DNA of 64,000 nt, taken from NCBI GenBank assembly GCA_014800845.1, contig JAAVFJ010000003.1:62001-126000 (forward strand). The letters run 5' to 3'. Source of the stretch: Bacteroidales bacterium. Its GTDB lineage: Bacteria > Bacteroidota > Bacteroidia > Bacteroidales > Muribaculaceae. Position numbers and translations under genes: made by a program. Shown one piece after another: positions 28,797 through 37,705 of this stretch; the stretch's first letter is position 1, and the number at the start of each line of letters is the position of its first letter. Under the pieces are notes generated by a model. That model saw only the letters and a program-made list of their open reading frames with translations. It was not told where the DNA came from and ran no database searches.

Positions 28797-31790
28797 TTAG
28801 CGCACTATGAGCTTAGTGTTGCCTACGATGTAGAAGCCGGGTGTGAGGTCGCTGAAGATGTTGCGACCCTCCTGCACGGGGCGTACGATTGCACGGCCGT
28901 CGAGGGTCACGATAGTCACTTGACCCTCGCAGGGAGCATCAACAATCACAGCTGAACCTGCGGCGAAAATTCGCATGCCTGCCATGCCGGTGATCTCCTT
29001 CACGCTTACTGAGCCGAGGCCTGTTTCGGTGTAGTTGCCGCCGTTGATGGCTTCGAAGTCAGCAGTCTGAGCACCGTTGCCACCATTGTTGAAGATAATC
29101 ATGGGCTTCACAAGGGTGTCAGAGGTCTTGAAGGAGATGGTGTACTTGTTGTCGCCTACCGATTTCATGGCAGTGCCGGGCCAAGAGCCGAGATAGGTCT
29201 TGTTGCCGTTGCCTGCATCCCAGTGATAGGCGTAGACGCTGCTCCAGCCTGAGTTGGTGTTGTCGAACGTGTAGATGTATTCAACCTCCTGACCGGGTTC
29301 TACGGGGGGATCTACGATTTCGCCGCTGCCGGGGATGGTCTTGAGGTAGCCTGAGGCGGTGTAATAGCCACCGTTAACGAAGGGGAAACCATCCTTAGTG
29401 CACTGGTCGTTGCCACCGTTGGAGAAGATTACCTTAGCGCTTTCGGGGATTTTGCCGGTGCCGGTAAATGTCCATTTATATACGTTGTTACCCAGGTAAG
29501 TCATGTCCTGACCGGGCCAGTTGCCGCCTGTGTAGTTGCTGCTGTCGCTCCAGATCCAAGCGGTGGTCACGGGCCATGATTCATGCTCGAAGAACACAGC
29601 CTGTTCCCCTTCGGCCATGGAGGGCTCTATGGGATTCTCGGGTTCCACACGGTCGCCTCCGACTACGGGGCCGCTGCCGTTGGGCTTTACAGTCCAGGTC
29701 TCATCGGGCATAGTTTCATCGGGCCATGTCTGCCAGTCAGCCTCCACGGGAGCTGAGGCGTAGAGGTATTTGCCATCGGTGCCAACCTTGCCGGGAGCGG
29801 GAGTCTTGGCGGTGGAGAGCACATAGACACGCAGGTTGCCTTTGCCTGAGCATTTAGCTGTTAATTTTCCGTCGGTCACGGTCTGCACGTCACCTGTGAT
29901 TGCATCGGTGTATGTGCCGTTGAGCACGCCGGTGAAGGTGGCGTCGCCGCTGATGGTTACGAGTACGTAAGAGTCGGTCTTAGAGTCGGTGTAACGGCGC
30001 TTGAAAGCCATCTTGCCTGTGCAGCCCTCGTTGCTATACTGACCTTTGCGAAGCGCGGGCACAGCAGCGCGAATCTTGTTGAGGCGCTGAATGTGGAGTG
30101 CGAGGGGATAGGTCAGTGTTGAGGCCATGTTGCCGGTGGCGTTGGAGTAGTCAGCGAAGTCCTTGACGTCGACTGAACCCTCTATGTAGCCGCCGAAATA
30201 TGCGCGGCCGGTTTCCTTAAGTGCGAGCACGGCACCTTTGTCTATATCCTTGCCCTTCTGGAATTCCACCTCGGAACCGTAGTAGATACAGGGGATGCCG
30301 CGGAAGGTGAACATCAGCGAGAGGTTTTCAGCCCATGTGGCCTGGTCACCCTTGAAGCGGTAATTGCTGTCGGGAGCATAGTCGTGAGAGTCTACATAGA
30401 CCACATTATAGGTTGCGTCATTGTAGAGGTCATCCTGATTGCGCACGCCGTAAGCTCCGGAGGCTGAATTGAAATTCCAGTGCATGGCGAAGTCAATCAC
30501 GTTCAGGCCGGAGTGGTCGGTGTAGTCAGGGGTGTGATATTCGTTGCCGTTGAGTTGGTGGTTGGTGCTGTGGCGCAGGATGGATGAGGAGTGTCCCATG
30601 TCGTCCTTGGCTGACTGCAGCACAGAGTCCCAGTTGGTGTGCCCGCTTACAGTGAAGTAGTCCTGAGAGCCCTCGGTCTGTGTGGGGATAGCTACTACGG
30701 AATCCCAGGATTTAGGGTCCATGTCCCAGGGGTAATCCTTGCTCTCTTTCCAGGTGTAATAGCAGGGAGAGCAGTTGTAGTTGTCACCGCGGTAGATGAC
30801 CTCCATGGAGCGGGCGCAAACCTCGCCATACATGAAGAAGGGAGAGCCGCCGCGGTTCTCTTTAGCCTCTTTGGTTTCTGAAGCGGCTATGAACTGCGGA
30901 ATGAACATCTTGTTGAAGGAGAGGCGGGGAATATGTCCGGCGGTGTCAATACGGAAACCGTCGACACCCATTTTGATGAAGCGGGAGTAGCACTCCACCA
31001 GATAGTTGGTCACGGCAGGGTTCTCAGTGTTGAGGTCCACGCAGTCACCTGCAATCTGCCCCCACCAGCGAGAGGGGTCGTCCCAGTCGAACCATGCCTT
31101 GTGGTGCCAATAGTTATGAGTGTCCTTGTTAGTGAAGTCAGTATTCTTCATCATGGCCAGACGGGTGCCATATTGGTCAGCCGGGCGAAGAGAATTGTAA
31201 TTGTCAGGAAGAGCGCCACCCATGCTTATCGTCTGAGGAATCATGGATGCATTTATGTCGCCCAGGTCCTGACTGTAATCTTTGCGGAACATGCGGCAGA
31301 GATTTTCCTCGCCGAAGTTGCCGGTGTGCTGGATTACGATGTCGAGTATGAGCTTCATGCCGCGGGCGTGCACTTCATTTATCAGCTCCTGAAAGGCCAC
31401 GTCGGCATCGGCGGCGGAAGCTGATTTTGACACGTAGCGGTGGTCTACTTTTGAAAAGTCAAGTGCATGGTAGCCGTGATAGTCCAGACCGGAACCGTTC
31501 TCCACAATGGGAGTGATCCACACGGCGGTGAAGCCGAGAGCTTTGATGTAGTCGAGTTTCTGGATAAGTCCTTTGAAGTCGCCGCGCCACTCGGGGTCAT
31601 TTATGTTCTTGTCGCCGTCCCAGCAGTAGGTATTGTTCTGCGGGTCGCCGTCATAGAAGCGGGTGGTCATGGCAAAATAGATGGTCTCGTCGCGGAAGTC
31701 GGTGCGGTCACCGACAAATGTAGCCGCAGAGGCCGAGGCTGCTGTGAGAGCCATGAAACTCCCCAGCATGAAACCTTTAAAAGTTTTCAT
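28797..31790 (-). CDS. secreted alpha-amylase (GH13) with two starch-binding modules and a T9SS sorting domain
   Basis: 997 residues from the ATG at 31790, which begins a clean signal peptide (MKTFKGFMLGSFMALTAASASA); an ATG 33 bases upstream is less likely. The GH13 barrel has VWITPIVEN, LILDIVIQHTGN, DGFRIDTAGH (nucleophile Asp), YGEVCA (acid/base Glu) and VDSHDYAPD (transition-state Asp). After the barrel's C domain come two similar modules of about 85 residues (about 760-850 and 865-950), each with a W...NWPG or SWPG core and a FSNGG/FNNGG end, like CBM26-type starch binding. The last 70 residues (VTIVTLDGRAI, LTPGFYIVGN) look like a T9SS type A sorting domain. It would hydrolyse alpha-1,4-glucans at the cell surface or outside. 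No susC/D genes are near. Confidence 0.9.
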   Translation of the reverse strand: MKTFKGFMLGSFMALTAASASAATFVGDRTDFRDETIYFAMTTRFYDGDPQNNTYCWDGDKNINDPEWRGDFKGLIQKLDYIKALGFTAVWITPIVENGSGLDYHGYHALDFSKVDHRYVSKSASAADADVAFQELINEVHARGMKLILDIVIQHTGNFGEENLCRMFRKDYSQDLGDINASMIPQTISMGGALPDNYNSLRPADQYGTRLAMMKNTDFTNKDTHNYWHHKAWFDWDDPSRWWGQIAGDCVDLNTENPAVTNYLVECYSRFIKMGVDGFRIDTAGHIPRLSFNKMFIPQFIAASETKEAKENRGGSPFFMYGEVCARSMEVIYRGDNYNCSPCYYTWKESKDYPWDMDPKSWDSVVAIPTQTEGSQDYFTVSGHTNWDSVLQSAKDDMGHSSSILRHSTNHQLNGNEYHTPDYTDHSGLNVIDFAMHWNFNSASGAYGVRNQDDLYNDATYNVVYVDSHDYAPDSNYRFKGDQATWAENLSLMFTFRGIPCIYYGSEVEFQKGKDIDKGAVLALKETGRAYFGGYIEGSVDVKDFADYSNATGNMASTLTYPLALHIQRLNKIRAAVPALRKGQYSNEGCTGKMAFKRRYTDSKTDSYVLVTISGDATFTGVLNGTYTDAITGDVQTVTDGKLTAKCSGKGNLRVYVLSTAKTPAPGKVGTDGKYLYASAPVEADWQTWPDETMPDETWTVKPNGSGPVVGGDRVEPENPIEPSMAEGEQAVFFEHESWPVTTAWIWSDSSNYTGGNWPGQDMTYLGNNVYKWTFTGTGKIPESAKVIFSNGGNDQCTKDGFPFVNGGYYTASGYLKTIPGSGEIVDPPVEPGQEVEYIYTFDNTNSGWSSVYAYHWDAGNGNKTYLGSWPGTAMKSVGDNKYTISFKTSDTLVKPMIIFNNGGNGAQTADFEAINGGNYTETGLGSVSVKEITGMAGMRIFAAGSAVIVDAPCEGQVTIVTLDGRAIVRPVQEGRNIFSDLTPGFYIVGNTKLIVR

Positions 31791-31911
31791 AAAAATGTAA
31801 GAATGTAAGAATTTGGTTAACATTAGCGCTGTGCGCCTGAAAATAGTTTTGGTACTGCTATGTAGATACTATGGTACAGGGCCTTAAGTATTACTCAAGC
31901 TAAATGTGGTG

Positions 31912-31919
31912 CAAATGTA
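31912..31919 (-). promoter_or_regulatory. -7 box of the amylase promoter
   Basis: TACATTTG on the minus strand, followed by CACC as in other promoters of this window. The leader would be about 115 bases. No clear -33 element. Confidence 0.6.
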
Positions 31920-32053
31920 CGAATATTTTTTTAAGTATGGGTATAAAAACTGTAAGAATTTTCTGATTTTATCCCGTCAATTAAAAAATCAGCGACTATT
32001 GCACCATATTTTAACTTTTATGACTAATTTTACAGTCCGAAAAAATCAACAGC

Positions 32054-33952
32054 GTGATTCTCATCAAGCGTCTACATACATTTCTGTTGCGCAGTTTCCT
32101 GCCTCTGTTTGCCATGACGTTCTTCATCGTGCTCTTCATTGTGCTGATGCAGTTCTTGTGGCGATATATAGATGACCTGGTAGGCAAAGGTCTGGAAATT
32201 AAGATACTGGCCGAGCTCTTCTTCTATGCGGCTGTGAGCATGGTGCCCACGGCGTTGCCGCTGGCGGTGCTTCTGGCTTCGCTCATGACTTTTGGCAATC
32301 TCGGCGAAAAATTTGAGCTGACGGCCATGAAAGCCGCCGGCGTGAGCTTGTTGCGCACCATGTCGCCGCTGATAGTCTTCATCAGTCTGGTGGCTGTCGG
32401 TGCTTTCTTTTTCCAGAACGATGTGCTGCCGAAGGCACAGGTAAAGATGTGGACGCTACTCTTCTCCGTGAAGCAGAAAAGCCCTGAGCTTGAAATTCCG
32501 CAGGGGGTGTTCTATGACCGCATACCGGGCTATAACCTATATATAAAGGAGAAGAATTCCACCACCGGCATACTGCGCGGTGTGATGATTTACGACATCT
32601 CCAAGGGCTACGACGGTGGTACAATCCTGCTGGCCGACTCGGCACGTCTTGCTTTTGCCAAGGATGGGAGCCACCTCTATCTCCACCTCTGGAAGGGGGA
32701 GCAGTTTGACAATCTTCGCGACCAGGCCACTGCGGGTCAGAACATGCCCTTCCGCCGCGAGACTTTTGATGACAAGGAGATATTCATACCCTTCAACAAT
32801 GACTTCAACCGCCTGGACGAACAGGGCATGCGCAATCAGTATGTGGGTAAAAACATAGCTGAGCTGCAGCACACCATCGACTCCATCAATAGTCGCGTGG
32901 ACTCCATAGGCGCGCTCAACTCCCAATTCCTGCGCAGCCGAGAATATGGAGGTGTGCGTGTGGCTACGGACAAGAAGACAAAGGAGCCGTTGCCCTACAG
33001 CCCGGTGACTATAAAGGGTGAGCCGCTGAATATTGACACTCTTATGTCCAAGCTTCCGGCCTCCAAGCAGGACCTGATTATCGGCCAGGCTATGCGTCGC
33101 GCAGAAATGGGTAAAGCCGATGTGCAGTTTAAGATTGAGACCATGAAGGATGACAACTCCATCCTGCGCCGCCACCAGATAGAGCTCATGAAGAAATTCA
33201 CTCTCTCGGTGGCCTGTCTGCTCTTCTTCTTTATAGGCGCGCCGCTGGGTGCCATCATCCGCAAGGGTGGTTTGGGCACGCCGCTCGTAATCTCTGTGTT
33301 CATCTTCATCATTTACTATATAATAGACAACTCCGGCTACAAGCTTGCGCGCGACGGCAAATGGCCCGTGTGGGAGGGTATGTGGATATCTACCTTCATC
33401 CTCGCGCCTATGGGTATCTATGTGACCTGGAAGGCAATGAATGACTCCGCTGTCTTCAATGCGGACGCATGGCGAGCTGTCTTTAACCGCGTGATTGGCA
33501 AGCATGTAATCCGCAAGGTGGAGTATAAGGAGATTGTGATAGAGGAGGTCGAGCCGGCTAAGGCGATGCAGATGGTTGAGAGTCTGCAGGCTGATGCGCG
33601 GCGCCTGCTTGCTCAGACACCGCGGCCGCAATTCTTTATCTCCTATTGGTGGAAGGGGATGAATCTCAAGGAGATAGGTTCGCTTAGCCGCGAGCTGGAC
33701 GAGACGGTGGATTACCTCAGTAACTCGCGCGACAAACAGACGGTAAATCTGCTCATGGACCTGCCAGTAATCAGTCAGCAGTGGATATATCACCCCGCGC
33801 CTCGCCGCTGGGTGAGCTGCGTGGCTATGGTGCTCCTGCCCGTAAGTATTCCTGTCTGGATAGTAGGCGTGCTGCGTCAGCGCCGCCTGATAGCTCAGCT
33901 CAAGCAGACTGAGCACACTGCGGGGAGGTTAATTTTAGGTTTTAGGTTTTAG
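32054..33952 (+). CDS. LptF/LptG family permease
   Basis: 632 residues starting at GTG 32054, the only start that keeps the first membrane helix (FLPLFAMTFFIVLFIVLMQFL). Three N-terminal helices (to about residue 125), a periplasmic domain (about 130-370), three more helices (about 385-470) and a cytoplasmic tail of about 160 residues. The helix loop ELTAMKAAGVSL is the coupling region expected to meet LptB. With LptB and LptC these permeases pull lipopolysaccharide out of the inner membrane. The length and tail match Bacteroidota versions, which are longer than the E. coli proteins. The last residues (RLILGFRF) and the stop codon are read out of a TTTTAGG repeat, see the findings. Confidence 0.9.
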   Translation: MILIKRLHTFLLRSFLPLFAMTFFIVLFIVLMQFLWRYIDDLVGKGLEIKILAELFFYAAVSMVPTALPLAVLLASLMTFGNLGEKFELTAMKAAGVSLLRTMSPLIVFISLVAVGAFFFQNDVLPKAQVKMWTLLFSVKQKSPELEIPQGVFYDRIPGYNLYIKEKNSTTGILRGVMIYDISKGYDGGTILLADSARLAFAKDGSHLYLHLWKGEQFDNLRDQATAGQNMPFRRETFDDKEIFIPFNNDFNRLDEQGMRNQYVGKNIAELQHTIDSINSRVDSIGALNSQFLRSREYGGVRVATDKKTKEPLPYSPVTIKGEPLNIDTLMSKLPASKQDLIIGQAMRRAEMGKADVQFKIETMKDDNSILRRHQIELMKKFTLSVACLLFFFIGAPLGAIIRKGGLGTPLVISVFIFIIYYIIDNSGYKLARDGKWPVWEGMWISTFILAPMGIYVTWKAMNDSAVFNADAWRAVFNRVIGKHVIRKVEYKEIVIEEVEPAKAMQMVESLQADARRLLAQTPRPQFFISYWWKGMNLKEIGSLSRELDETVDYLSNSRDKQTVNLLMDLPVISQQWIYHPAPRRWVSCVAMVLLPVSIPVWIVGVLRQRRLIAQLKQTEHTAGRLILGFRF

Positions 33953-34018
33953 GTCTTAAGTTTTAGAGCGTTCGCTTTGGTTAGGCTCGCGTTCTTAGGT
34001 TTAGGGTTTAGACTTTGA
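33930..34018 (+). repeat. TTTTAGG-type heptad repeats at the end of the permease gene
   Basis: TTTTAGG occurs three times in tandem (33930-33952), then looser copies (TTTAGGG) up to 34018. It is related to, but less G-rich than, the GGGTTAT arrays. Confidence 0.5.
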
Positions 34019-34458
34019 GGGGTTGCAGCATATTTTATCAAAGGTTTAGTTGATAATTATGTCCCTTTCCGGGTACGCTTTTCGGTGTAGTCCTCCGCGA
34101 ACTTCATTCTCGTTTAACTAAATTTGGGGTACTCCGCACCGATATCGGAAGCGCTTAGGTAATATTGATTTTGCCTTTAGATTTTGTATATTGATGTGTA
34201 TATCTATCTAAAAGTGTATGCAAATTGCATGAATAATCGGGGGGGTAAATAACAAATTACGGAATATTCATTTAAGAATTTATAAAGGATTCCCTTTGGC
34301 TGCGTGGAGGTTTTTTCGTACTTTTGCACCACTTTTCTGTATTTTTTTACTGTATTTTAAGTTTACTGTTTTTAAAATCGGTTACGGAATATGGAATATA
34401 TAAGTGCTAACTAATAATAAACCGAACCGAGCGGAAAGTTGCTCGGTGATAAAAGTTA
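33953..34458. other. 506-base intergenic region upstream of the repeat-protein gene
   Basis: Holds the tail of the repeat array, palindromes CCGATATCGG (near 34140) and ATGCAAATTGCAT (34218-34230), an 11-base direct repeat TTACGGAATAT (about 34258 and 34382), the promoter at 34295-34326, and a leader hairpin at 34427-34446. No ORF worth calling was seen. Confidence 0.5.
34295..34326 (+). promoter_or_regulatory. promoter of the 1,045-residue protein gene
   Basis: TTTG (34295-34298), 20 bp, TACTTTTG (34319-34326), then CACC: full Bacteroidota consensus. The leader is about 125 bases and ends in a hairpin CCGAGC/GCTCGG (34427-34446) 12 bases before the ATG. Confidence 0.8.
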
Positions 34459-37400
34459 ATGATGAATAAAGTTATTCTTTCGACTTTCCTTCTGGCTGCC
34501 GCTTTGCCCGCGTGGGTAAACGTTTGTGCAGCTCCGGCAGAAAGAGTGCCGGTTTACGAAGATCAGAGTGATTTACCCACAATTTCTGCCGACCGTGTTG
34601 CCGGTATGGGGTTGGAAGCCGAGACACTTCTGAATCTCAAACCCGGCCGCCCCATCTACCAGCAGGCTGACAAAGAGGCCAATAATGTGAATTTTGAGGG
34701 CCACACATTGCGTTATCTGGCAGTGCAGCGTGCGCTTGCCGGTGATGGCTGCCATGTTAACCGTGTATGCAATATTGTAGGCGTAGGCTCAGGTACCACT
34801 AATATGGGCAATCTGACCGATGAGGATATCACAAATGCCGCAGACATAGTAGCAGTGGCTGATGTAAACCTTACGACCGGTCCGCTCGTGGGTATCCGCG
34901 ATGCCAAGCGCTATTATGCCAAGGGCACAAAGGCAGGTTTCTGCTGCGTGGGTATCGGCTCTCAGGCGTTGAGCCTCGACGTTATCAAGCTTATGACTCT
35001 GGCATTTTATCGCGATGGTAAATTCATAGCCGAAGTGCCTGTGACCGACGGTCAAAACTGGACTGGCGTAAATCTTTCGCTCGTAAGCGTTAACGGCACA
35101 AGCGATCAGGCCTCTATGACTTTCAGCGCGGAGGCCCCCGACGTGTTTGACGAGGTCGTGCTGATGAACACCGGTGGCTTGAATCTTACTGTCGGTTCCG
35201 GCTACCGCGTGAAATACGCATTCGTAGGCGAAAATCCCCAACTTCCCCTGACTCGCGACGGTAAGGATTGGTACGGCCTCGTCAAGGATAAAAATTATGT
35301 GGGTGGTATCTCTACCTACAACGAGCTCTATCCCACCCGCCAAATAAAACTTGCCGATGCTGCTGTGTCAGGCAGTAATTTAGTGACATCTTATCATGAT
35401 TTGGTGGATGATCCCAAAGAAGGAGTTACCGTGCAGGTAGGTGCCCTGGTGTCCGCAGGTGGCTCATGTGAAATTCATATGGATCACGCCGACGGATCTG
35501 AGGTGGCTGGTGAGCAGGTGTTCCCGGCAGGAAGCGTGATTACTTTCTATGGTAATTCAGGAAAGGTGCTTGATGTCACCCTCGCTGAGAATGACTACAT
35601 AGAGCTGTATACTAATGAAGTTTCCAAGAAAGGAACCCCCGGTATCGTCAGCGATTATGTCGTAACGGAACGAATTCCTTTGAAAACAGATGTCCTGAAG
35701 GTTGGTCTTATCGGAGGCGGTAGCTTAGCATATTCTGCCACGAGCTCTATGCCCTTCTCCGGTGCTAAATTAAGTATTGGCTCCGGTGGTCTTGGCATCG
35801 GAGGAACTACTATTCAATACATAACTATACAGGCACCGGCAGAGCCGCAACATTCTTGCGACTTGGGCGCCGAGGAACTGGTCTACATCCCCGAAAGTGC
35901 CAATGAGGTCCTCCTCTCATGGAAGAATGATAGCAATCTGGCTGTGAAGTGGTCGCTGATTTCAGTGCCTGAAGGCTCAAATGCTGATATAAATGTCGAC
36001 GGCAAGCTCTTCAATATTGACCGTATCGGTGAATATGTGGTGAAACTTGAGGTGACCGGCGAGGGCCACGAGGATTGCGTAAGCTATATCACTGTGAAGA
36101 ATAATAAGATGGAAACCATCGATGAATGGACCGGCCATTGCGGCGAAGCTCTTGTGAACAACTCCATGTGGATAGACCACGAGCTTGAGGGTGAATATGT
36201 GCTCTCAAAGGAAATTTATGACGTGGAGGGTAGCGGTTCGCTTATCACCATTGACAGTCTTGATGGTGCCAACAATATCATTGACAACAACCTTGACAAC
36301 TATGCCACTTACACCGGTGGTCTGAATCTTGCCGGCAATGTGCGCATCGTTGGCGTTCACCGTGTGCGCGATTTCAGCCTCCCCGAGGGCTCAATCGCAG
36401 ACCCCATAATCAGCGACGGCAAAGAGGCAAAGCGTGTGGGTTTCGTGATTGAGGAAACAACCAAGGGTCTTAACCTGGGCGCTCTGGAATTTCTGAACAT
36501 CCGCTGCTATCTGCATGGCAACCGTGTCTATGAGCATGTAATCGATGAGGCTAACACAGTGTCGGTAAATCTTATTGGCTCTGAGGAGGGCTCACGTGTG
36601 GTTCGCTACTCTATTGAGGTGCCCGAGGGTATTCCTTTTGATGAGTTCATGCTCTGGAAGAGCGGTGTGCTTGATGTGGAGCTCAGCGGCCTGAAAATCT
36701 TCTATCCTTTTATTGAGGCTTCTAACTCCGACTGTAGCTCAATCTTAGGTTGCGACGGCGAACTGCTTCATCAGAAAGCTACTATTATACCTCAGACAGG
36801 TGGCGGCGTAAATGTAGGCCAGGCTGTGACAGACCTCTCTCACTTTATTGATGACGACCTGGAGAGCGCCATGATGATACTCAACACAGTGTCGTTAGGT
36901 TCCGGTGTGACTGTGCGTGTGGACTTCGGCAAAGAGGTAGGGCGAGAGAAGCAGATAGGCATCATCATGGATGACAAGACTTATCTTGCGGGTGTGAAGG
37001 CCGGCGGTTGGCTCACAGTGCGTCTGCTTAAGAAGAAAGCTGAGGCCTCACAGGTAGCTATGCGTGTGGATGGGGTGACTAATCCCGGCGACACTGAGAC
37101 TGCCGATGGAAAGTATGAGGTGGTTAAGGAAAACTCTACTTGGGGCGTGGCCGATGTAAATGTGGCCGGTCTGGGCGACAAGCGAGTGCTCTACATCAGC
37201 GCTGATCGTCCCGTAGATGCTCTGGAGCTGACCTCTGCCAACATAGCAGGTGTGCTTGATCCTCAGATGTATTACGGCATCTGTACTCGCGGTGACGAGG
37301 ATGGCGACGGTGTGCCCGACTGTTATGATGAGCGCCGTCAGTTCCTGACAGGCGTGGACCATATCGAAAGTGTGGCAAACGATTTGGTTGTCAGCACTCG

Positions 37401-37596
37401 TGGCGGACACCTGAAGCTTAGCTCCGCCTCCGGCTCAATTGACCGCGTACTGGTGTTCACCGTGAGTGGTGAAGTGGCTGACGTGCTTGTGGCCGAGGGT
37501 GCCAAGAGCGTAGAAACTGATTTGCCCGAAGGGGTCTATGTAGTGAAAGCTGAGATGACCGACGGCAAGAGCCGTGTGCTGAAAGTAGCACTGTAA
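34459..37596 (+). CDS. putative T9SS-exported repeat protein, function unknown
   Basis: 1,045 residues. A signal peptide (residues 1-25) ends at CAAPAE. Four stretches of about 140-150 residues look like degenerate copies of one beta-rich module: about 118-260, 308-460, 605-753 and 795-943. Shared traits are an entry like FIDDDLES or IIDNNLDN, a middle GFVIEE/GIIMDD/GFCCVG strand followed by a length-of-strand pattern and an end like FDEFMLWKSGVLDVELSGLK. An immunoglobulin/PKD-like insert sits at about 465-548. A calcium-type loop DEDGDGVPDCYDE (about 946-958) precedes a C-terminal T9SS-like sorting domain (VLVFTVSGEV, DLPEGVYVVKA). It is probably a surface or secreted adhesin or glycan-binding protein, but this is inference. 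It has its own strong promoter. Confidence 0.7.
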   Translation: MMNKVILSTFLLAAALPAWVNVCAAPAERVPVYEDQSDLPTISADRVAGMGLEAETLLNLKPGRPIYQQADKEANNVNFEGHTLRYLAVQRALAGDGCHVNRVCNIVGVGSGTTNMGNLTDEDITNAADIVAVADVNLTTGPLVGIRDAKRYYAKGTKAGFCCVGIGSQALSLDVIKLMTLAFYRDGKFIAEVPVTDGQNWTGVNLSLVSVNGTSDQASMTFSAEAPDVFDEVVLMNTGGLNLTVGSGYRVKYAFVGENPQLPLTRDGKDWYGLVKDKNYVGGISTYNELYPTRQIKLADAAVSGSNLVTSYHDLVDDPKEGVTVQVGALVSAGGSCEIHMDHADGSEVAGEQVFPAGSVITFYGNSGKVLDVTLAENDYIELYTNEVSKKGTPGIVSDYVVTERIPLKTDVLKVGLIGGGSLAYSATSSMPFSGAKLSIGSGGLGIGGTTIQYITIQAPAEPQHSCDLGAEELVYIPESANEVLLSWKNDSNLAVKWSLISVPEGSNADINVDGKLFNIDRIGEYVVKLEVTGEGHEDCVSYITVKNNKMETIDEWTGHCGEALVNNSMWIDHELEGEYVLSKEIYDVEGSGSLITIDSLDGANNIIDNNLDNYATYTGGLNLAGNVRIVGVHRVRDFSLPEGSIADPIISDGKEAKRVGFVIEETTKGLNLGALEFLNIRCYLHGNRVYEHVIDEANTVSVNLIGSEEGSRVVRYSIEVPEGIPFDEFMLWKSGVLDVELSGLKIFYPFIEASNSDCSSILGCDGELLHQKATIIPQTGGGVNVGQAVTDLSHFIDDDLESAMMILNTVSLGSGVTVRVDFGKEVGREKQIGIIMDDKTYLAGVKAGGWLTVRLLKKKAEASQVAMRVDGVTNPGDTETADGKYEVVKENSTWGVADVNVAGLGDKRVLYISADRPVDALELTSANIAGVLDPQMYYGICTRGDEDGDGVPDCYDERRQFLTGVDHIESVANDLVVSTRGGHLKLSSASGSIDRVLVFTVSGEVADVLVAEGAKSVETDLPEGVYVVKAEMTDGKSRVLKVAL

Positions 37597-37637
37597 GAAA
37601 CTGTAATATGTAAACACTCGTAACATATATATATGTT

Positions 37638-37670
37638 ATGCCCCGACTGCCAATTTAGCGGTCGGGGCAT
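37638..37670. terminator. bidirectional terminator between the repeat-protein gene and dnaJ
   Basis: ATGCCCCGAC (37638-37647) pairs with GTCGGGGCAT (37661-37670), 10 bp, between two converging genes. The palindrome TAACATATATATATGTTA lies just before it (37621-37638). Confidence 0.8.
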
Positions 37671-37705
37671 ATTGGTTTATTGATATGAAACGTCAGAGTG
37701 TGTCT

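Noticed and set aside
32537..33916. Long open frame (459 codons) antisense to the LptF/G gene
   Set aside because: Shadow of the permease gene; composition is unlike a protein and no start signals are seen.
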